Shown here piece after piece: positions 52,525 through 59,415 of a DNA stretch of 64,000 nt. This DNA is from Planctomycetia bacterium (GTDB lineage Bacteria; Planctomycetota; Brocadiia; Brocadiales; Brocadiaceae). The translations under genes and the position numbers were made by a program. The stretch covers positions 496,001-560,000 of the forward strand of contig JABTVC010000001.1 of NCBI GenBank assembly GCA_015075005.1, in the 5' to 3' direction. Numbering within the stretch: position 1 is the first letter of the stretch; each line of letters starts with the position of its first letter. The notes under the pieces are model-generated. The model worked only from the letters and a program-made list of their open reading frames with translations. It had not been told where the DNA came from and did not search any database.

Positions 52525-54066
52525 TTATTTTAAACGAAAAACCTTAAATCCGGGACAACTGATATCATTGTCCGGGATTGTCATAGGGAAATACCATTGC
52601 TTCAAAAAATGGTCCAGGTAATCTCTATCATTATCGTAAAAAACAAAGAGCGCTGATTTCGGCATAGGGCCATTATAGCTAATACGGCTGTAAAGTCGTT
52701 GCTTCTCCGGGGTCGTTCCCATACCGCCTTGTTCTAATGGCCAAAGCAGTTTTATCCGGTGTCTTTGCTCTTTTGGCATTAAATAATAGAATGTAAATAC
52801 ATTTATATTCGAAATAAATATACACTCTTCATTCGTCTGGGTCAGTATCTTTACTATGTGACGATGATCATAATAATCCCAGGTATTATCGTATTTGCCC
52901 CCGATATAGACAGAAGGACTGATAACACCGCTTGAACGGTGGTTCGGGATATAGTAATTCACTACAAGCAGCGCCACCTGGATAAAAATCATGACACCGC
53001 CTATTATACACCGCTTCCGGCCAAAAAGCATTGCCAGCCATATCCCTAGCAGAATCGGGAATATCCATACGGGAATCAGCCATAGGCGTGAACCCATTGA
53101 GCCAAATGGTGTAATTTGCCAAATTCCAATGAAGTTAATAACGAGAAAAACCCACATCCCCCAAAATAGGTTCTTTTCATTTTTATCACACCTTGAAAAA
53201 CAAAATGTAACCAAAACTACTACCAAAATTCCGGGGATTCCCCATGTGAATGGGACAACGCTTCCTCCGGAAAAACGGGCATAAAGCCCGTCACTGGACA
53301 GGGTATACAAATAATTTAATAGCGAAGATGCCAACGAAGACGGAGGAATTGCCGGCTTTTTTTGAAAAAAAACATTTCCGAAGACCCATGCTGAAACGAA
53401 TCGGGGTATTAAGCCCACCAGAAACCCGATTGAACAAAAGACACCATTGACTAAATATTGCCGGAAACCCGGCCACAAGAATAGCGTATAACAAATAACA
53501 AGGGATACAGCGCTGGGCAGGAATATTATATGGTTCCATACCCCGAGCGACATCAGAAAGCCCGCGAGTATCCACCCTGTTTTGCAGATGTAGTGTTTTT
53601 GACCCCGACAAAGTCTGACGTAGACCCAGATTGTTCCAAAGAAAAGAAACGGATTAAATACAAACACCTCACCGCACAGCCGCGAAAGGATAACAATTGG
53701 TGGAAAGGTTACGAGGAGGCAGGCTGTCCATCGTGCACAAATAGCGGAAAACCGTCGTACGATATCGATAATTGCCACTATTGTTAAGAGGGTAAAAACC
53801 GGGCCTGAAAATCGTAAACTCCAGATTGAATTCCCTAGCACCTTGATTGCGATGGCCAGCAAATATGCGTGAACCGGAGAAGTATAAAAATTAAAAATAC
53901 CATATAGTGGCCTTGCGCCATCAATGATCATTTCAGCAAAAAGGCCAAAGACCGCTTCGTCCCGATGCAGTCCGACAATATCCTCTAATTTCCAAAATAA
54001 AATAATACTGCCTGCAAACAGCCAGGCTAAATACCACCACCTTTCTTTTGTTTCGTTCACCATCAT
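52525..54066 (-). CDS. GT39-type membrane glycosyltransferase (ArnT/PMT-like)
   Basis: 513 residues, about 11 hydrophobic helices. The first loop has the catalytic-type Asp-Glu in LHRDEAVFGLFAEMI with IFNFYTSPVHAYLLAIAIKV. Further on come WNHIIFLPSAVSLVICYTLF, WVFLVINFIGIWQITPFGSM and a soluble tail with YYLMPKEQRHRIKLLWPLEQ. Such enzymes transfer sugars from polyprenyl-phosphate to lipid or protein on the outer face of the inner membrane. No partner gene is adjacent. Intact. Confidence 0.8.
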   Translation of the reverse strand: MMVNETKERWWYLAWLFAGSIILFWKLEDIVGLHRDEAVFGLFAEMIIDGARPLYGIFNFYTSPVHAYLLAIAIKVLGNSIWSLRFSGPVFTLLTIVAIIDIVRRFSAICARWTACLLVTFPPIVILSRLCGEVFVFNPFLFFGTIWVYVRLCRGQKHYICKTGWILAGFLMSLGVWNHIIFLPSAVSLVICYTLFLWPGFRQYLVNGVFCSIGFLVGLIPRFVSAWVFGNVFFQKKPAIPPSSLASSLLNYLYTLSSDGLYARFSGGSVVPFTWGIPGILVVVLVTFCFSRCDKNEKNLFWGMWVFLVINFIGIWQITPFGSMGSRLWLIPVWIFPILLGIWLAMLFGRKRCIIGGVMIFIQVALLVVNYYIPNHRSSGVISPSVYIGGKYDNTWDYYDHRHIVKILTQTNEECIFISNINVFTFYYLMPKEQRHRIKLLWPLEQGGMGTTPEKQRLYSRISYNGPMPKSALFVFYDNDRDYLDHFLKQWYFPMTIPDNDISCPGFKVFRLK

Positions 54067-54451
54067 TAGCCGTGCATCGTTATCAATTTTTTTAATTTCT
54101 CACATTACCTAGTTAAAAAACACCCATAAAAAAATATTTTCAGAATTATAGGAGTGGGAATTTTATATGTCAATATTTATGTCAAACATTCCTTGATTTA
54201 TGCTGTACTCTTTGTCAAACTGCAAAAAACTTGTTAATAACACCTTTAGCCGGAAAGTAAGGAAGATGTTCTGTTCAAGAGATCGAAAGAGGTAAATCAA
54301 ATGACCATTGTTGAAACAGTTGAACGAGAGAGATGAGAATATTGGGTAGAGAGATTTTTTACTTGACAAATAATTCTATACATGTTCTACTGCGTGACAA
54401 TAACAGCTTACCAACGGGAAACAATTCAATAAAAAATAAGCATACGATAAA

Positions 54452-54558
54452 GGCAAACCCTGAGTAATCAGGGGACGCAAAGTAAAGGGTCTTATAAGCG
54501 GTTTAAACAGTTTGAACGGTTTAAACGGTTTAGAGAAAGATAGCCTTACTGCCGAAGA
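54452..54558 (+). promoter_or_regulatory. c-di-GMP-I (GEMM-I) riboswitch, left copy
   Basis: Aptamer core: GGCAAACC, a P2 hairpin CCCTGA-GTAA-TCAGGG with a GNRA tetraloop, GGGACGCAAAG, GGGTCT, an AT-rich P3 hairpin with GTTTAAAC arms, then GATAGCC and CTGCCGAAG, the order and spacing of the GEMM-I class. The position equal to Vc2 G20 appears to be G, which favours c-di-GMP over cGAMP. Homology to the right copy extends left to about 54425. It precedes the terminator and then the patatin gene. Confidence 0.85.
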
Positions 54559-54594
54559 TGTTTTAAGAGAACATTTTTGCAGTAAGGCTTTTTT
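54542..54594 (+). terminator. Riboswitch-controlled intrinsic terminator
   Basis: AGCCTTACTGC (54542-54552) pairs perfectly with GCAGTAAGGCT (54579-54589), followed by TTTTTT. The 5' arm is the aptamer's own 3' strand, so aptamer and terminator exclude each other. A small ATGTTTT...AACAT hairpin sits in the loop. Ligand binding is expected to prevent termination (an ON switch). Confidence 0.8.
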
Positions 54595-54972
54595 GTTTTT
54601 ATGGGTAAAGCGGCGGGTATCTTGACCGTTATGGGCTAGCTTAAATCTGGAGGAAGGGGGGGAGGTTTGCAGCATAAAACAGCGACAGCCCAAAATGTCC
54701 GCAGCACTGTCGATAGCTCCTTCATGTCCAGCTCCGCTCGCTGCGCAGGCTTCCGGTGATTTTCATAGGCTGGCATTTCGGGCAGGTGGCGCACATTGGG
54801 GCAAAATACCGGTTTAATATAACCCAAGCTGAACAAGCCGGAAAAGACGTCTTTTTTAGACGAGAGACGACGGACGAAATGACGAGGGACGTCTGACGTT
54901 AATTTTTGCTAAAAGCGTCAAAATATTTTTATTAAGTGCCTAATAAACAAAAATCAACCAAGGGAGGCTCTC

Positions 54973-55528
54973 GTGACTCAATTCCGCAATCTCGTCTTTG
55001 AAGGTGGTGGCGTCAAGGGAATAGCGTACGCCGGTGCGTTGAGTGAAATTGATATTGGTAGCCACCGGGGAATATTGAAAGAGATCATACGTGTTGCCGG
55101 TACCTCGGCGGGTGCTATCACGGCAACGCTTGTGGCGTTGGGTGCCGATGGTCAGTATGTACGCGATGTTGTGGGCAATACGCAGTTCGGGAAGTTCATG
55201 GACGACTCATTTGGGGTTCAGGGTTGCGACGTATGATCAGATCAGGGCGGAGAAGGAGTCATGGAAAAGGCCGCCGTTGCCGATTAATGATTTCTTTGAT
55301 TACGCAAAAGCGCTGGTGACGTTTATGCTCGATATGGCCAATCAATTGCACCTGCATAAAAATGACTGGCATCGGACGGTATTTATCGATTCCGGGGACG
55401 TGGGAACAACGGATTTCAAGTTGCCTAAAGAGAAAATCGAGATGCTGTATGATAATGGAGTCAAGGGAACGAAGGAGTATTTCAAGTGGTTTGGGGATGT
55501 TAAGGTGATACCGATAAATAGGCTATAA
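54973..55528 (+). pseudogene. Patatin-like phospholipase with internal deletion
   Basis: ATG 54973 after AAGGGAGG. NLVFEGGGVKGIAYAGAL gives the oxyanion hole and GTSAGAITATLVALG the Ser nucleophile of the patatin Ser-Asp dyad. Sequence follows the family to KFMDDSFG, then jumps, with change of frame, to GFRVATYDQIRAEKE, which belongs to the C-terminal part and continues as NDWHRTVFIDSGDVGTTDF and VKGTKEYFKWFGDVKV to the stop at 55528. About 130-150 codons with the catalytic Asp (DGG/DGA) are missing. The join is at about 55210-55230. As written, the protein cannot be an active lipase. First gene after the left riboswitch. Confidence 0.8.
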
Positions 55529-55655
55529 ACGATGTGACGCTGTGACGAATCGGCCAGCCTTCACACTCAGTCGCTACGGCGCGACGAAGGCACGATAAAA
55601 GCATTTTAAGCCGCTGACCGCTGATTTCTGATTGTTAAAAAAGAGGAGGAAGAAG

Positions 55656-56531
55656 ATGACTGCATTTCAGGCTCTCGATGTTGGTTTTGGACTCATATTC
55701 ATTTTCCTGTTGCTCAGTCTTATTTGTACTGCCGTCAATGAAATCATCGCCAGTATTTTTGGATTTCGGGCGCAAATGCTCAAACAGGGCATTGGACGAT
55801 TGTTGGATAATCCTGCTCTTATTGATACGTTCTATAAAAATTCTTTGATAAAAAGCCTTTCCCGTGAAGGAAAAGATCCTTCGTATATCTCTGCGCGGAC
55901 ATTCCGCATGGCGCTGACAAGCTTGGCGAAAGTTCGTGATCTGACGAAAGTCAGCTCAATTCGGGATGCGATCGTGGCCTGGCCAGTCAGCCCTGATCTC
56001 CAGAACTCGCTGCTTGCATTAATTGATGATGCTGGTGGGAATATTGAAAAAATCAAACTGAATATTGAGAAGTGGTTTGATGATACCATGGAGCGAGTTA
56101 CGGGATGGTATGTGCGGAGAATGAAATGGATTTCTTTAATTGTGGCTTGTGTCATTACCATTGGATCGAACGCGGACACAATCAGTATCACTAAAGCCTT
56201 TATCAGAAACCCGGCCTTGCGCGAAGCTGTTGCGGCCCAGGCACAGGCGTATACGGAAAGGAGTCAGGCAGACAGCGATGCTGCTCCATCAACAATTATT
56301 ACCAATACGACTGAGCAGATTAAGCAGATGCAAATTCCGCTTGGGTGGCCGATGAATTCGGAGCTGGTGCCGGATGGATGGTTGAATAAAATTATCGGCC
56401 TGCTTCTGACAACAATAGCAATATCCCTCGGAGCGCCGTTCTGGTTCGATCTTCTGCAGCGCGTAGCGAAAATAAGAGGGAGCGGGGCGCAGCCACAGAC
56501 AGCGGAAGAAGAGAGAATCAAGGACGAGTAA
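55656..56531 (+). CDS. Two-helix membrane protein of unknown function
   Basis: 291 residues from ATG 55656 after GAGGAGG. An N-terminal helix (GLIFIFLLLSLICTAVNEII) is followed by a long cytoplasmic or periplasmic helical domain of about 140 residues, a second helix (ISLIVACVITIGSNADTIS), a polar region with many Gln and Ala, and a third hydrophobic stretch (NKIIGLLLTTIAISLGAPFW) near the end with a charged tail. I recognise the pattern from conserved hypothetical proteins but cannot name it. Intact. It follows the broken patatin gene by about 130 bases; the left riboswitch may control it. Confidence 0.7.
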   Translation: MTAFQALDVGFGLIFIFLLLSLICTAVNEIIASIFGFRAQMLKQGIGRLLDNPALIDTFYKNSLIKSLSREGKDPSYISARTFRMALTSLAKVRDLTKVSSIRDAIVAWPVSPDLQNSLLALIDDAGGNIEKIKLNIEKWFDDTMERVTGWYVRRMKWISLIVACVITIGSNADTISITKAFIRNPALREAVAAQAQAYTERSQADSDAAPSTIITNTTEQIKQMQIPLGWPMNSELVPDGWLNKIIGLLLTTIAISLGAPFWFDLLQRVAKIRGSGAQPQTAEEERIKDE

Positions 56532-56850
56532 TTGTTCATCACACCGCCAAACGTCTTACGAGCCAGCGCAATTTGCGCTGACGTATCAAATTTACAGATT
56601 TTAAATATAATTGCGATAATGTATCGAACATTTCAAATTTCTTTCTGTTATCGGAATTGCATGAAGAATATCATCCTATCCATTTTAAAATTGTAAAATG
56701 TCCTTTTGTTTGTTTGAAATTCTCAAACGTAAACATGTCAGAAGATTCCTGATGTTGAATTTGGGCGTATATTTCTTCGCCACACAGTAACAGCCAAGTG
56801 GCTTGTCTGTGAATCAAAGGCGAAGACTTACAGTATAAGGAGGATGAAAT

Positions 56851-57225
56851 ATGGCAGTGAGCAAAGATGATATTAATGGTCTTAAGACTAAGCTTTTGGA
56901 TGCGAGGACGGCGCTTGTTACCATGCTTGGGGAAAGCGATAAGACGAAGCAAACACAATGCAGGGCAACGGTAAAGAAACTTACCGATGAAACACTGGCA
57001 CTTCTCCCTCAATTGATAGAAAAGGCTAAAGGCACGAATGTGGAGGCCAAGCTGAAGGACATGAAGACGGCATGGGATATCTTCAGGGACACACGGGACA
57101 ACGAGGTGATTTCTAATTATTTTGCAGGAAAGGTAGCTGAAGCGAAGGCTGTTGGTGGAGGCATACAGAAAGAAAGGTTTGCAAAGATATCATCAATGGT
57201 TGATGAAATCTTAACAATGACGTAA
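56851..57225 (+). CDS. Small helical protein of unknown function
   Basis: 124 residues, ATG 56851 after AAGGAGGATG. All-helical and charged (KLLDARTALVTMLGESDKTK, KKLTDETLALLPQLIEKAK). No signal peptide and no cysteine pattern (one Cys). Unknown family. The 56532-56850 spacer holds one small hairpin (GCGCAATTTGCGC) and nothing else. A clear terminator follows the gene at 57237. Last gene of the left riboswitch side. Confidence 0.65.
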   Translation: MAVSKDDINGLKTKLLDARTALVTMLGESDKTKQTQCRATVKKLTDETLALLPQLIEKAKGTNVEAKLKDMKTAWDIFRDTRDNEVISNYFAGKVAEAKAVGGGIQKERFAKISSMVDEILTMT

Positions 57226-57236
57226 GGAAAAAGAAG

Positions 57237-57285
57237 ATCAAGAGGTGAAGGTATTATAAATTTCTTATACACTTCACCTCTTGAT
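57237..57285 (+). terminator. Intrinsic terminator after the 124-residue gene
   Basis: ATCAAGAGGTGAAG pairs with CTTCACCTCTTGAT (57272-57285), a 14-base stem. The following TTCATTTAAAAAAAAG gives only a weak T-tract, but an A-tract suits the reverse strand as well, so it may serve both convergent genes. Confidence 0.6.
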
Positions 57286-57452
57286 TCATTTAAAAAAAAG
57301 CCCTATTCAAATATGTATCGTCTTTCCTTTGAATTTGTTGCATTTTGTGCCTCAGTGCTGGTTCAGGATTGCAGCCTGAACCTGACATTTGTATGAATTC
57401 AAGGAAATGCTGCCGCCAGGTATGTTTACCTGAATTATATCACCATAGTTTG

Positions 57453-57713
57453 CTATGCATCAAATTTAATCGCAGGAACAGAGACTCTTGGCGCTTTGGC
57501 GATCCTGTCAGAATATTTTATTAATTCTGCTACCCATCTTCCAACTTCCGCTTTAACAACTTTTTCTCCACATTGAGGACATACTCCAGCGGGTATATCC
57601 TCGATAATAATAAGCTCGTCTCGTATCCAAAAATCTTGTTTAATGAGTTTTTCTTGCATAGGGGTGTTACATATTACGCACTCTCCATAATCATAACTTG
57701 TTGATTTCATCAT
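57453..57713 (-). CDS. YgiT/MqsA-type zinc-finger protein, orphan antitoxin-like
   Basis: 86 residues, ATG 57713 after GGAGGAATT. Two CXXC pairs (CVICNTPMQEKLIKQ and PAGVCPQCGEKVVKAEVG) form the YgiT-type zinc finger found at the N-terminus of MqsA antitoxins; the helix-turn-helix of full MqsA is absent. Such short proteins normally pair with a DUF4258 or MqsR toxin upstream. Here the upstream DNA holds the right GEMM-I riboswitch 46 bases away, not a toxin gene. So its expression is likely controlled by c-di-GMP. Confidence 0.8.
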   Translation of the reverse strand: MMKSTSYDYGECVICNTPMQEKLIKQDFWIRDELIIIEDIPAGVCPQCGEKVVKAEVGRWVAELIKYSDRIAKAPRVSVPAIKFDA

Positions 57714-57758
57714 AATTCCTCCAATGCGTATGTGGTAATTAATAATGATAATAATGGT

Positions 57759-57865
57759 TCTTCGGCAGTAAGGCTATCTTCCTCTAAAGCGTTTAAACCG
57801 TTCAAACTGTTTAAACCGCTTATAAGACCCTTTCCTTTGCGTCCCCTGATCACTCAGGGTTTGCC
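57759..57865 (-). promoter_or_regulatory. c-di-GMP-I (GEMM-I) riboswitch, right copy
   Basis: Same aptamer as the left copy, inverted: 103 of 107 positions agree. One change is in the P2 loop (GTAA to GTGA, still GNRA), and one (G to C in P3) restores an AAGC-GCTT pairing. No terminator follows. The YgiT start is 46 bases downstream, so control may be at translation. The homology extends to about 57893. Confidence 0.85.
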
Positions 57866-57893
57866 CTTGTCGTAATGTATTTTTTATTAGTAA

Positions 57894-58841
57894 CGTATAA
57901 GGGAGAGGATGCGAATGTATGATATAGCCAAATCTATGTCAAGCAGAAAATAAAAATAATTTCAATGGATATTGATTTTCATCAAAACAACAAGCAGGAT
58001 ATACCTTCAATCAGTTCTTCTTCAATCATTGCTGTCAGTTCGTAAAGCTTCTATCCCGAAACACTGTAACATGCAATATCAATGTCCCTTGCCTCCTTTG
58101 GCGTTTCGAGAACACTTCCAATTGCACAATATGAGATACTAAAAGGACTCAAGGCAAAAAAGGCACAAAGGCAAATCGACGCTTTTATTTTGTTTTGTAG
58201 GGTCAATATTGTTCTCCATAACCCGAACGAGTCGGAAAAGAAAGTCCCTCTGTTTCCTCACACAAAGCCACCAAGACACAAAGATTTATGGTATATCCCC
58301 ATTAATTATTCATCATTCTTTGCGGCTTCGTGTCTCTGTGTGATTACTTCTCCCCATTTTCATGCGGACAAGTCTTATTCGTGAAAAAATATTTTTGCTG
58401 AAAATGTAAAATAATTTTATAAGATACTAAAGTCAGTTTATTATTTTCCTTAGAAATGTAAGTTATATATTCCTGCAACCCACCGCAGCAACGAAGCAAC
58501 GATACATGCTTGTTTTTTTCCATTCGCCTTGTTGTTTAGGGCGGGTTTCATCAGAACTCCTTGTTTCGAACGAACGCGAGAAATCTCAAGTTCCTCTCAC
58601 CCATAATAATTGTTACCACGTTATATAGTACCATCATTATTGCGATTAAAAGTTGTTGTTTTTTTCATCGTAATCATATATCATTTTTTAGTAATAGTTC
58701 GCTACGAAGGGCACGGAAAACGCGGTGAAAACAAATGAAAAGAGAACGTTCCGCATAACAACCCCTTCACTCCCCCTTTCTTAAGGATGATTAAAAGGGA
58801 TTGTTACCCTGCGTTTTCTGAGCTCTTTGCGGTGAATAGTG
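57894..58841. other. 950-bp spacer with inverted repeats
   Basis: No supported gene. Contains an inverted pair CACAAAGCCACCAAGACACAAAG-like (58260) against CTTTGCGGCTTCGTGTCTCTGTG-like (58318), typical of repetitive spacers, and A/T-rich runs. The open frame at 58082 has no ribosome site. Confidence 0.5.
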
Positions 58842-58918
58842 GAGTAGGGTGGGCATCGCCCACAAAACATTACTCGTTCACGTTGCCTGTTTATTGGTGG
58901 GCGATGCCGACCCTACCC
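58842..58918. repeat. MITE-like element with 20-bp terminal inverted repeats
   Basis: GTAGGGTGGGCATCGCCCAC at the left and GTGGGCGATGCCGACCCTAC at the right match as inverted copies with one mismatch; about 35 bases lie between. No coding capacity. The size suits a miniature inverted-repeat element. Confidence 0.75.
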
Positions 58919-58945
58919 AGTTAACCCGATTTACAAAAAATCAGG

Positions 58946-59137
58946 AATGCACCCATTGGTGGCCATGTGGTAGATTTTGTATGTTACGAAAAAGGAATGT
59001 TCGTAGAAGTAGATGGCGGACAGCATTCTGTGGGAAAAGATGGTGATAGGGAGAGGTGGCCTGAAGGGCAGGGCTTTAAGGTTTTGAGATTTTGGAATAA
59101 TGATGTGTTGAATAATATTCAGGAGTACGGGAAGTAA
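58946..59137 (+). pseudogene. DUF559 (very-short-patch-repair-like) endonuclease fragment
   Basis: About 63 codons without a start: IGGHVVDFVCYEKGMFVEVD, GGQHSVGKDGDRERWPEGQG, FKVLRFWNNDVLNNIQEYGK, stop at 59137. The VEVDGGQH core is the PD-(D/E)XK part of DUF559. The family usually has about 120 residues, so the N-terminal half, which should hold the HPxxxH-like start, is missing. It sits right after the MITE-like element, suggesting that insertion or deletion broke the gene. Confidence 0.7.
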
Positions 59138-59415
59138 TAAGAAGGCCTTGCCTATCTCACCCTCTCATCAAGTGTCTTACGGTACAATTCATTGCTACAA
59201 ACAGTATGCCCTTAACAGGGCTTAATTTTTCAAAATACTAAATTGATATAAAATATTTAGTTTTGTCCGGCCAATTTTTGTCCAACGGTAAGATCAAGGG
59301 CGGGGGAACTCGTTGGCGTGCCCATAGAAAAGCCTGAAGAGGCCTATTTTATACTGATTGTTTTTAAAGGCTTTCCCTGTGAACCGTATCGTAAAAATTA
59401 TTTGAGAACTTTAAA

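Noticed and set aside
54636..54836. Minus-strand open frame between the left riboswitch terminator and the patatin gene
   Set aside because: Pro/Cys-rich, no start context, opposite to the riboswitch transcript; it could be transposase debris but nothing could be recognised.
54425..57893. The two riboswitch copies as terminal inverted repeats of a transposon
   Set aside because: The repeated segment is a functional aptamer, each copy is correctly placed before a gene on its own strand, and no transposase or target duplication was seen.
58082..58384. 100-codon open frame in the 58 kb spacer
   Set aside because: Made of repetitive spacer sequence (copies of ACCAAGACACAAAG-like text) and without a ribosome site.
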